64,000 bases of DNA, taken from NCBI RefSeq assembly GCF_002104765.1, contig NZ_NCXM01000001.1:356995-420994 (forward strand). Reading direction: 5' to 3'. Below are positions 19,931 through 27,587 of this stretch, one piece after another. The stretch is from Mycolicibacterium vulneris. GTDB lineage: Bacteria; Actinomycetota; Actinomycetes; Mycobacteriales; Mycobacteriaceae. Position numbers and translations under genes: made by a program. How positions within the stretch are numbered: the stretch's first letter is position 1; every line of letters starts with the position of its first letter. The notes under the pieces are model-generated. The model ran no database searches, was not told the DNA's origin, and was given only the letters and a program-made list of their open reading frames with translations.

Positions 19931-20710
19931 CTAGAGCGGCGTACGGTCCAACCAGCGCTCCCACACGGCGTCGTCGCCGAACAGCTCCACGCCGGTATCG
20001 GCCAGCGGCCGCCGGCGCAGGATCGCCAGCAACAGCTCGGTGGCGCCACCACGCAGCGCGGTGCTGCCCTTGCCGTGCTCGTGCGACCAGGCGATCCGGC
20101 CCTCCTCCACGGCGATCGTCCACTCGCCGGCTTCGCCCAGGCCGGGATCGGTGGCGTGCAGGTGCAGGGTGTCGCCCTCCTCGAGCGGTAGCGGCGCCCC
20201 CTGGCCGCCCGCCTGGATCGCGACCCGCTCCAGCCATTCGGTGATGCCGTCGGCGGCCACGCCGGCGTCCAGGGTGAACTCGCCACCCAGCGCGATCGCC
20301 GCGTCGGCCCGATGCACCGCGACCTCGTGCAACCGGCGCCGGACCCACCAGTTCGCCGGGCGCGACCCAAGGAACGTCCAGACCGGTGTTTCGACCCCGG
20401 TCAGCTCGACGGCGTCGATCAGCCGCTGGGCGCCGCCGTGCAGCCAGGCGATGGCGCCGGCGGGGTCGGGCGGCGGCTTGCCGCCCTCCACCGTGCGCGG
20501 GTCGAGGTAGCTGTCGAGTTTGTCGCGCACGATCTGCGCCGCCCAGCGGTCGCCGCGACCGACATGGCGGAACAGTTGCCGCAGGTTCCAGTCCGGGCAG
20601 GTGGGCACCGGCGTGGACTCGTCGGCATCCTGAAAAAGCTCCGCGAAGGCCCGGTTCTCGTCGAGGAATGCTCCGGCGTAGTCCACCCGCGTCAGGTTAC
20701 CCGCCGGCAC
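19931..20710 (-). CDS. Maleylpyruvate isomerase-family mycothiol-dependent protein, Rv0332 type
   Basis: A 259-residue protein of the DinB-like/MDMPI family. The N-terminal four-helix domain carries VPTCPDWNLRQLFRHVGRG, where the first family His lies, and the second conserved HEVAVHRADAA motif near residue 120, which supply metal ligands. A C-terminal domain (LHLHATDPG, GEWTIAVEEGRIAW) is of the SCP2-like MDMPI-C type. Characterised members use mycothiol as cofactor for isomerisation or thiol transfer; the substrate is unknown. The start used is the GTG at 20710, but a GTG at 20686 (VDYAGAF) is also possible. In M. tuberculosis the equivalent pair is Rv0332-Rv0333, upstream of rmlA. Confidence 0.85.
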   Translation of the reverse strand: MPAGNLTRVDYAGAFLDENRAFAELFQDADESTPVPTCPDWNLRQLFRHVGRGDRWAAQIVRDKLDSYLDPRTVEGGKPPPDPAGAIAWLHGGAQRLIDAVELTGVETPVWTFLGSRPANWWVRRRLHEVAVHRADAAIALGGEFTLDAGVAADGITEWLERVAIQAGGQGAPLPLEEGDTLHLHATDPGLGEAGEWTIAVEEGRIAWSHEHGKGSTALRGGATELLLAILRRRPLADTGVELFGDDAVWERWLDRTPL

Positions 20711-20829
20711 GGTTGCCCTCCGCTCCGGCGTGCCTTGCGATGACGATTGCGCGCACTACAGGATGTCAGGTACGTCGAGGCATGCCGGCCGTCCGGGTCG
20801 CCGAATGCCCTTGTCCCCGAGAGGTGCTC

Positions 20830-21484
20830 ATGCCCGATGACCACGCGAGCCTTCCAATCGCTCGCACGGCGATCCGCGAGTTCTGGGAGCGTGAGGGCTC
20901 CGAGTACGACCAGCGGACCGCGCACGGCATCTCCTCGGAGCCAGAACGCCGACGGTGGGCGGACGCCCTGAGCCCGATCCCCCCCGGCGTCGCGGGTGCT
21001 CGATGTCGCCACGGGCACGGGCTTTGTCGCGCTGTTGCTGACCGAGCTCGGCCACGAGGTGACCGGCGTCGACGCGTCCGAGGCGATGCTGGCGCGGGCG
21101 CGCGCCAAGGCCGCCGAGGGCGGGGTGGCCGTCACGTTCGTGGAGGGCGTCACCGAGAAGCTGCCGTTCGCCGATGCGAGTTTCGACGCCGTGACGGCCC
21201 GACATTTCATCTGGACCGTGCTCGAGCCGGAGCGGGCCTTCGCGGAATGGCGCCGGGTGCTGGCCCCGGGTGGTTTGCTGATCGCCGACGTTTCGCTGAA
21301 CCCACACGTGGCGGGGCATCACTACGCCGAGGATTTGGCGGCCAGGCTGCCCTTCCGCGAGATCCCCGACCCCGCACCGGTTGTCGACGCGCTGCGGTCA
21401 GCCGGGTTCGACGAGGTTGACGTCGAGGTTTCCGACGGCGGCGAGTACCAGCGCGCGGTGCTGCGCGCCCGGGCTGGACGCTAG
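20830..21484 (+). pseudogene. Class I SAM methyltransferase, frameshifted
   Basis: Two reading frames together make one methyltransferase. Frame one starts at the ATG at 20830 and runs through FWEREGSEYDQRT to LSPIPPG, then loses sense. Frame two carries from about 20992 RVLDVATGTGFVALLLTELG (motif I, SAM-binding), GVDASEAMLARARAK, PFADASFDAVTARHFIW and the C-terminal strands to 21484. The crossing lies at or after a run of seven C at 20979-20985; removing one C would read PASRVLDVATGTG, a perfect family fit. It is therefore a single-base insertion, either a real mutation, a phase-variable tract or a sequencing error. Its stop shares four bases with the udgA stop (CTAG). It looks recently intact, since both halves are well conserved. 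Confidence 0.8.
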
Positions 21485-22806
21485 GGTCGCGGGGCGCCCA
21501 GGCGGTAGACCCGCCAGCCCGCCTGCTGCCAGCGGGCGACGTCCAGGCAATTGCGGCCGTCGACGATGACGCGGGCGCGCACCCGGTCGGCCAGGTCGTC
21601 GGGGTCCATGTCGACGAACTGGCGCCACTCGGTGAGCACCAGCACCGCGTCCGCGCGCTCGCAGGCCTCCTCGACCGAGACCGCGTAATTCAGCGTCGGG
21701 AAGAGCCGCTGCGCGTTGTCCAGGGCCTTGGGGTCATAGACGTTGACCGCGGCCCCGTTGAGCTGCAGCTGACCCGCGACGTTGAGCGCGGGTGAGTCAC
21801 GCACATCGTCGGATTCGGGCTTGAACGCCGCACCGAGCACCGCGACGTTGGCGCCCAGCAGCGAGCCACCGCAGGCCGCGCTCGCCAGTTCCACCATCCG
21901 GGTACGGCGGCGCATGTTGATGCTGTCCACCTCGCGCAGAAACGTCAGCGCCTGGTCTGCGCCCAGCTCGCCGGCGCGCGCCATGAACGCGCGAATGTCC
22001 TTGGGCAGGCATCCGCCGCCGAAACCCAAACCGGCATTGAGGAATTGGCGTCCGATCCGGGGGTCGTAGCCGAGCGCGTCGGCCAGCAGACTGACGTCGG
22101 CGCCCGCGGCCTCGCATACCTCGGAAATGGCGTTGATGAATGAAATCTTGGTCGCCAGAAAGGCGTTGGCGGAAACCTTGACCAGCTCCGCGGTCTGCAG
22201 GTCCGTCACCAGGAATGGCACCCCGGCCTCGAGCAGCGGGCCGTACAGCTCGCGCACCGCGGCCTCGGCGCGCATCGAATCCTGTTTGACTCCCAGCACG
22301 ATCCGATCCGGGTGCAGGGTGTCCTGCACGGCATAGCCTTCGCGCAGAAACTCTGGGTTCCAAGCGATTTCGACGTCCACACCGGACGGCGCCAGCGCCG
22401 CCGCTCGTTGGTTCAACTCGGCGGCGGTGCCCACTGGGACCGTCGACTTGCCAACCAGCACAGCCGACGTCGTCAGCCGCGGCACCAACGCATCGATGAC
22501 GGCGTAGACGTGGCGCAGATCCGCGCCGTACTCGCCCTTCTTTTGCGGTGTGCCCACCCCGAGGAAGTGCACGTCGGCGAAGTCGGCCGCCATGTCGTAA
22601 TCGGTGGTGAACCGCAGCCGACCCGCGGCCAGGTTCTCCTTCAACAGCTTTCGCAGGCCGGGCTCGTAGAAGGGGATGTCACCCCCGGCGAGCTTGGCGA
22701 CCTTACCCGGGTCGATATCGACCCCGAGCACGTCGTGTCCCAGTTCCGCCATCCCAACCGCATGGGTGGCACCGAGGTAACCAGTGCCAAACACGGTGCA
22801 TCGCAT
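21481..22806 (-). CDS. udgA: UDP-glucose 6-dehydrogenase
   Basis: Oxidises UDP-glucose to UDP-glucuronate with two NAD molecules. The 441-residue sequence has the Rossmann start CTVFGTGYLGATHAVGMAEL, the KSTVPVGTAAEL and AWNPEFLREGYAVQDTLHPD blocks, the catalytic Cys in GFGGGCLPKDIRAF, the AAFKPESDDVRDSPALNVA loop and a C-terminal UDP-binding domain. I start it at the ATG at 22806 (MRCTVFGTGYLG), the start of the M. tuberculosis protein Rv0322 as I remember it, rather than at the upstream codon at 22830. In M. tuberculosis the next gene on this strand is dcd; here four pseudo-Hsp70 genes and a tandem repeat lie between. Confidence 0.95.
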   Translation of the reverse strand: MRCTVFGTGYLGATHAVGMAELGHDVLGVDIDPGKVAKLAGGDIPFYEPGLRKLLKENLAAGRLRFTTDYDMAADFADVHFLGVGTPQKKGEYGADLRHVYAVIDALVPRLTTSAVLVGKSTVPVGTAAELNQRAAALAPSGVDVEIAWNPEFLREGYAVQDTLHPDRIVLGVKQDSMRAEAAVRELYGPLLEAGVPFLVTDLQTAELVKVSANAFLATKISFINAISEVCEAAGADVSLLADALGYDPRIGRQFLNAGLGFGGGCLPKDIRAFMARAGELGADQALTFLREVDSINMRRRTRMVELASAACGGSLLGANVAVLGAAFKPESDDVRDSPALNVAGQLQLNGAAVNVYDPKALDNAQRLFPTLNYAVSVEEACERADAVLVLTEWRQFVDMDPDDLADRVRARVIVDGRNCLDVARWQQAGWRVYRLGAPRP

Positions 22807-22892
22807 ACAACCGGTGTAGGCGGTCGCCATGAGCTGATTGCATCACGGGGTTGAGCGGGAGGCAAACGGCAGATGACAGGTGACTGCCAGCA

Positions 22893-23006
22893 GGCCTCGT
22901 GGCGATCGCGAGCGCGGCGCAACCGGGCGAAGCGGGTCGCCACCACCCGGCCTCGTGGCGATCGCGAGCGCGGCGCAACCGGGCGAAGCGGGTCGCCACC
23001 ACCCGG
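22893..23006. repeat. 56-bp tandem repeat, two copies (MIRU-like)
   Basis: Two head-to-tail copies of a 56-base unit (22893-22948 and 22949-23004) that look identical, followed by the first bases of a third. Each unit contains a 7-base inverted repeat, GTGGCGA near the left and TCGCCAC near the right, so each can fold into a hairpin. It fills the gap between the last pseudo-Hsp70 gene and udgA, both on the minus strand. Size, position between genes and palindromic ends are as in mycobacterial interspersed repetitive units used for VNTR typing. Confidence 0.85.
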
Positions 23007-23011
23007 ACTAG

Positions 23012-24478
23012 CTAGTGGCGACCGAAGCCTCCGTGACCTCCGCCGAAGCCGGGGAAGCCGCCGCCGCCATGGCCACCGCCACCACCGGGGAACCCGGGGA
23101 AGCCGCCGCCGCCGTGCGGCCCTCCGTCACCGCCGCCGTGCGGGCCGAAGCCGCCTCCCGGTGGTCCACCGAAGCCCGGCCCACCAAGGCCCGGGATCGG
23201 CAGCGGAATAGGCACCGGGATCGGCGCCACCGCGGGCGGAGGGGGCGGCGGAGCCGCCGGCGCCGGCGCGGGGGCCTCCGGCACCGGAATCGGAGCCGCC
23301 GGGGCGGGTGCGGGAGCCGCCGGCTCCGGAGCGGGCGCCTGCGGAACGGCCTCGGGAGCCGGAGCCTCGGGAGCCGGGGCGGGTGCCGCCGGCGCGGGTG
23401 CCTGCACGGGGGCCGGCGCCGCTGGAGCGGGGGCCGGCCGGGTGGGCGCGACGACGACGTTCTGGTTCGGGTTCGGCCGGACGCCGGCCGTCGGCCGGAT
23501 GGCGATGGCCAACGACACCACCAGTGCCACGACACCGATGACGAAGATTGCCGCGACCGCGCTTCCCACCATCCGGAACGAGCTGCGCCCGTGGTAGCCC
23601 GCGTCGACCAGCGCCGTCGCGGCGGTCTGCGAGCCGGTGAAGAACTCGTCCGGGTCGTCGGGCACGGCGCTGTAGGCGAGTCCGTCCGCGCCGACCTCGC
23701 CCGGGTTTTCGAAGTAGCCCGGCGCCACGGCGAGCGGGTTAATCGCGCCGGTGCCGGGATCCTGCGCGTAGGCAAGGGCCGCGGTGGACGACGAGAACAG
23801 CGGTGCGTGGGCCGACGCCAGCGCCGCGCCGCGGGCCAGGGCCGTCTCCGGCTCCTCGGGCGCGCTCAGCGGCAGGGTGGTCGCCGCCTCCAGGGCGGGC
23901 TTGATCAGCGGGATGTCGACGCCGGAGCCGACGACGAACACGGCGTCCGGGCGCGTCTCCAGGTTCTCGGCGGTGGACACCATCGCGGCCAGCTGGGCGA
24001 CCGCCGCCTCGTCATCGTCGGGCAGGGCCTGCCGCTGAACGTTGGCGATGGATCCGTCCGCGCTGTCGACCACCGCAAGGGTCGCGGTGTCGGGCTCGAT
24101 GTAGAGCAGCGCGGTCTGCGCGTAGTTGGTCTGGTGGCCGACGGCCTGGGCCAGGGCCGCCGCGGCCAGGAAGGCCGAGACGAGCATCACATTTTCGACT
24201 TTGTGGGCGGCCAGCTTGTCGCGCAGGGCGGCGGCCTCCAGGGGGTCGGTGAATGTGACGCCGGTCGACGCCAGTTGGTAGCCGCCTTCTGCTGCGCCCT
24301 GACGCGTTCCCAAGATGGCGGAGACTACCTGGTCCGAGGCGGTTACCGTTGCTGCATCTGCGGCCGCGGCGACGTCGAAATTGTCTTCATCGACGGTCAC
24401 GCCGTCGCCGTTTTCCCCCTCGACCAGCACCATCCGGACTGCCGTCGGGGCCATCGACACACCAAGTACGGTGTCCAA
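23012..24478 (-). CDS. Pseudo-Hsp70 membrane protein 1 (DUF7159-like), Gly/His tail
   Basis: A 488-residue member of a tandem family. The head (1-230) follows DnaK motif by motif but with key residues lost: VLGVSMAPTAVRMVLVEG for [17 protein letters not shown], a strand ALLYIEPDTATLAVVDSADG in the place of [19 protein letters not shown], and FVVGSGVDIPLIKPALEA ending ETALARGAALASA in the place of the adenosine motif. A linker with AYSAVPDD leads to one helix at 304-327 after GRSSFR, so the head is inside. The outer tail is Pro/Ala-rich (345-425) then Gly/His-rich (GGGGGHGGGGFPGFGGGHG). The start is TTG at 24478 behind TTGGAGGAG. Databases probably call this DUF7159 (from memory). Function unknown. 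Confidence 0.8.
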   Translation of the reverse strand: MDTVLGVSMAPTAVRMVLVEGENGDGVTVDEDNFDVAAAADAATVTASDQVVSAILGTRQGAAEGGYQLASTGVTFTDPLEAAALRDKLAAHKVENVMLVSAFLAAAALAQAVGHQTNYAQTALLYIEPDTATLAVVDSADGSIANVQRQALPDDDEAAVAQLAAMVSTAENLETRPDAVFVVGSGVDIPLIKPALEAATTLPLSAPEEPETALARGAALASAHAPLFSSSTAALAYAQDPGTGAINPLAVAPGYFENPGEVGADGLAYSAVPDDPDEFFTGSQTAATALVDAGYHGRSSFRMVGSAVAAIFVIGVVALVVSLAIAIRPTAGVRPNPNQNVVVAPTRPAPAPAAPAPVQAPAPAAPAPAPEAPAPEAVPQAPAPEPAAPAPAPAAPIPVPEAPAPAPAAPPPPPPAVAPIPVPIPLPIPGLGGPGFGGPPGGGFGPHGGGDGGPHGGGGFPGFPGGGGGHGGGGFPGFGGGHGGFGRH

Positions 24479-24643
24479 AGCTCCTCCAATAGTCGTTTGC
24501 TAGCCATTCACGGGCGGGGCGGGCTCGTCGCACGATGTGGTGGCACGAGGCATCCCTAATTCCCCACCGGTATTCCCCTAACGACCCGACTTTACGCGCG
24601 TCCGGCGATCGGGTGGCGGCCCGGGACGGGGCCCACGAGCGGG

Positions 24644-25768
24644 CTACGGCGACGGAATTTGCGTCGGAATTTGCGTACCAAGGTGGCGGTGCAGCCAGTC
24701 ATCCCAGTGTTGATGGTCGCCGGAATGCGGCGAGGGTTGCACCGACGGCGCGGGGGCGTGCGGCGGGGCCGCCGGCGCGTCCGACGGCGGGGGCGGGCCC
24801 GGCGCACCGGCGTCCGGATTCTGCGGGGCGACGACGTCGGTGCTCACGTCGGGCTGCTGGTCCGCGTGCGGGCCGATGCCGAAGGCCAGTGCCAGCGCCA
24901 ATGCCACGATGCCGACGACGAAGACCGCGGTGACGGCGGCGATCGTCAAGATCGACTTGCGGCTGCGCGGCTGGCGCAAGGCAGCGGCCGGGTGGGCGTC
25001 AGAGGCTGGGTCATCCACGGCGCTGTAGGCGAGTTCGATCGCGGCGGCCGACGAAGTCTGCGCAGCCGGCATCGAGACCGTGCGGGGCGCTCCCAGCTTC
25101 GCGTTCGCCGCGGCCAACGAGGCGCCCCGCGCCAGGGCCATCTCGGGTTCCTCGGGCGTGGTGACCGACAGTGCGGTCGCGGCCTCGAGCGTCGGCTTGA
25201 TCGACGGGATGTCCACCTCGGAGCCGACCAGGAACACGCCGTCGGGCCGCGCGCTCATCGACTCGGCGCCCGAGACCATCGCGGTCAGCTTCGCCAGTGC
25301 GGCGTCGTCGCTGCCGGGCAGTGGGTGCCGGTGTACGTCGGTGACGGTCCCCTTCGAGGTGTCGACGACCGCCAGAGTCGCGCTGTCCGGCTCGACGAGC
25401 AGCAACGCGGTGCGCGCCCAGTTGGTTGCGCTGCCCATGGCCTGCGCCAGCGCCGCGGCGGCCATGACCGCTGAGACCAGCATCACGTTCTCAATCTTGT
25501 GGGCCGCCAACGCGTCTCGCAGCGCGGCCGCCTTGACGGGGTCGGTCCAGCTCACTCCGCTGGATCGGAGCCGGTACCCGCCCTGGGCCGCGCTGTCGCG
25601 GGTGCCGAGGATGGCTGCGACGACGTGATTCGCTGCGGCGCTAGGGGTTTCGTTGCCGGCGACGTTGAAACCGTCCTGATCGACGGTCACCCCGCCGGCG
25701 GCCTCACCTTCGATGAGCACCATGCGGACCGTTTCAGGCGCCATAGACACGCCGAGTACGACGTCCAT
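24644..25768 (-). CDS. Pseudo-Hsp70 membrane protein 2 (DUF7159-like), short tail
   Basis: The shortest paralogue, 374 residues. The head keeps VLGVSMAPETVRMVLIEG, NVMLVSAVMAAAALAQAMG, ALLLVEPDSATLAVVDTS and FLVGSEVDIPSIKPTLEAAT with ALARGASLAAA. A linker with AYSAVDDP leads to one helix at about 273-297 after QPRSRKS. The outer tail is only 77 residues, Pro/Ala-rich, with a His-containing end (HSGDHQHWDDWLHRHLG) instead of a Gly/His repeat. The ATG at 25768 is preceded by TTGGAGGAGCG, the same leader as in paralogue 1, so the longer N-terminus that the open frame allows is not used. It lies 165 bases upstream of paralogue 1 on the same strand. Confidence 0.8.
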   Translation of the reverse strand: MDVVLGVSMAPETVRMVLIEGEAAGGVTVDQDGFNVAGNETPSAAANHVVAAILGTRDSAAQGGYRLRSSGVSWTDPVKAAALRDALAAHKIENVMLVSAVMAAAALAQAMGSATNWARTALLLVEPDSATLAVVDTSKGTVTDVHRHPLPGSDDAALAKLTAMVSGAESMSARPDGVFLVGSEVDIPSIKPTLEAATALSVTTPEEPEMALARGASLAAANAKLGAPRTVSMPAAQTSSAAAIELAYSAVDDPASDAHPAAALRQPRSRKSILTIAAVTAVFVVGIVALALALAFGIGPHADQQPDVSTDVVAPQNPDAGAPGPPPPSDAPAAPPHAPAPSVQPSPHSGDHQHWDDWLHRHLGTQIPTQIPSP

Positions 25769-25944
25769 CGCTCCTCCAAATCGTCCAATTGGTTGCTGCG
25801 CCATGCCAGGACAGCCGCGTTTCCACCACCTCGGGGGCTCGCGATTTGAGAGTCAGCCGGACGTACGAAGAGTTCTGGCCACGGCCACACCCCGATCTGC
25901 CAGCCTAGCGCGCCCGGTCAGATATGCGCGTGAAGCGCGACACG

Positions 25945-27339
25945 CTACCGGTGGCCATGACCACCACCGAAACCGTGGCCGCCACCGAAACCGTGGCCGC
26001 CACCGAAACCATGTCCTCCACCGAACGGCCCATGACCGCCGCCGAACGGACCGCGGGGGCCGAAGGGCCCGTGGCCACCGCCAAGCCCGGGTACCGGTAG
26101 CCGAGGCGGCGGAACGAACACGGGCGGCGGCAGGACCGGTAGGGCCGGGGCGGCAGGAGCGGCGGGAGCCGGCGGCGCGATGGGACGCGGCGCGGCCAGC
26201 GGCCGCGGCAGTTCGATCTTGGGCTGCGCCTGCACCGGCGGACCGGGGTTGAGCGGGGCCGGCGTGGGCGCCGGGGCGACGATGTTTTCGTTGGGGCTGG
26301 GCCGCAACGCCACGGTCGGGCGAATACTGATCGCCAGCGCGATTTCCAGCGCCACCACCGCGGCGATGAAGATGACCGCCAGCGAGCTGCTGACCAGCAG
26401 GACAGACTTGCGCCGACGCGCGCGTTCGTCGAGACCGATGAGGGTTTTGGCGTCGGCGTCATCGTCCGCCACGGCGCTGTAGGCGACGTTGGTCTTGCCC
26501 TTGTCGACATCGGCGGCCAGCGCCGCGATGTGGCTGCGGTATTCGGGCTGATAACCGGGCAGCAGGCCGGGGTACTGTCCGGCGAGGACCAGCGGGTCGA
26601 CCTCGCCGGTGCCCGGATCCAGCGCGTAGGCCAGCGCGGCCGTCGACGACGCGAACAGCGGCGCATTCGCCGACGCCAGCGCGGCTCCTCGGGCCAGGGC
26701 CATCTCCGGCTCGTCGGGCACGGACAACTCGAGCGAGGTCGCGGCCTCCAGCACCGGCTTGATCAGCGGGATGTCGACGCCGGAACCGACGAGAACCAGC
26801 CCCTCGGGGTGGGTTTCGAGCGCCTCGGCGCCGGACGCCATGTCGACGAGTTCGGCTACCGCTTGGTCCTCGTCCTCCGGAAGGACCCTGCGGCGCACCT
26901 CCGAGACGGCGCCGTCAGCGGTGTCGACGACGGCCAGGGTTGCGCTGTAGGGCTCGACGAAGAGCAGCGCGGTGCGTGCGTAGTTGGTGGCGTCGCCGAC
27001 GGCCTGCGTCAGCGCGGCCGCGGCCATGAAGGCCGAGACCAGCATGACGTTTTCGACCTTGTGTGAAGTCAGGGCGTCACGCAGCATCGCCGCTTCGACG
27101 TGATCCGTCCACGTCACACCCGTTGACAGCAGTTGGTAGCCGCAGTCGCTGGCGCCTTCCCGGGTGCCGAGGATCGCCGAGATCACTTCGTCGGGGACGG
27201 TGCCAGGCCTGGCGGTGCGCTGGGTGTCGACGTCGAAGTCCTCCTCGTCGACGGTGACCCCGTCGGCGCTCTCGCCTTCGACGAGCACCATGCGCACTTT
27301 CGTCGGCGTCATCGAGACGCCGAGCACGATGCCCACCAC
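25945..27339 (-). CDS. Pseudo-Hsp70 membrane protein 3 (DUF7159-like), GGGHGF repeat tail
   Basis: 464 residues. The head has VLGVSMTPTKVRMVLVEG, AAALTQAVGDATNYARTALL, FVEPYSATLAVVDTADGAV and VLVGSGVDIPLIKPVLEAAT with ALARGAALASA. An extra segment near 250-300 is followed by a basic RARRRKS, one helix at about 313-338, a Pro/Ala-rich linker and a tail of near-perfect six-residue repeats G-G-G-H-G-F ending in GHGHR. The tail repeat is visible as a short DNA repeat at 25955-26060. The start is one of two consecutive GTG codons (27339 or 27336) behind GGGGGAG. His-rich Gly repeats suggest metal binding or surface adhesion, which is inference only. Confidence 0.8.
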   Translation of the reverse strand: MVGIVLGVSMTPTKVRMVLVEGESADGVTVDEEDFDVDTQRTARPGTVPDEVISAILGTREGASDCGYQLLSTGVTWTDHVEAAMLRDALTSHKVENVMLVSAFMAAAALTQAVGDATNYARTALLFVEPYSATLAVVDTADGAVSEVRRRVLPEDEDQAVAELVDMASGAEALETHPEGLVLVGSGVDIPLIKPVLEAATSLELSVPDEPEMALARGAALASANAPLFASSTAALAYALDPGTGEVDPLVLAGQYPGLLPGYQPEYRSHIAALAADVDKGKTNVAYSAVADDDADAKTLIGLDERARRRKSVLLVSSSLAVIFIAAVVALEIALAISIRPTVALRPSPNENIVAPAPTPAPLNPGPPVQAQPKIELPRPLAAPRPIAPPAPAAPAAPALPVLPPPVFVPPPRLPVPGLGGGHGPFGPRGPFGGGHGPFGGGHGFGGGHGFGGGHGFGGGHGHR

Positions 27340-27587
27340 CGCTTAAGCTCCCCCTGCCCAGTTTGCTGTGTTGCTCGATGCCCCCATCGGCAACATCACT
27401 CTTTATTGATGATCCCCAGGAATTTCCTGCCACAGCAGAGCAAGGGCAGCATGCCCGCCTACATTGCTGGGCTGATGAAATTCTGGCGGGTGAGGCGGGA
27501 TCTTTTGGCCAGCCTCAATACCCCGACCCTACCCGTGTGATTTCGCAGGGAGTAAGCGCGATTGCTGTGGGTTGGTTGGCAAACGGG

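Noticed and set aside
22893..23006. A CRISPR array
   Set aside because: Only two copies, directly adjoining, without spacers, and no cas genes.
27340..27587. A small gene between paralogues 3 and 4
   Set aside because: Open frames here have no ribosome site or family feature; the segment is treated as promoter/leader.
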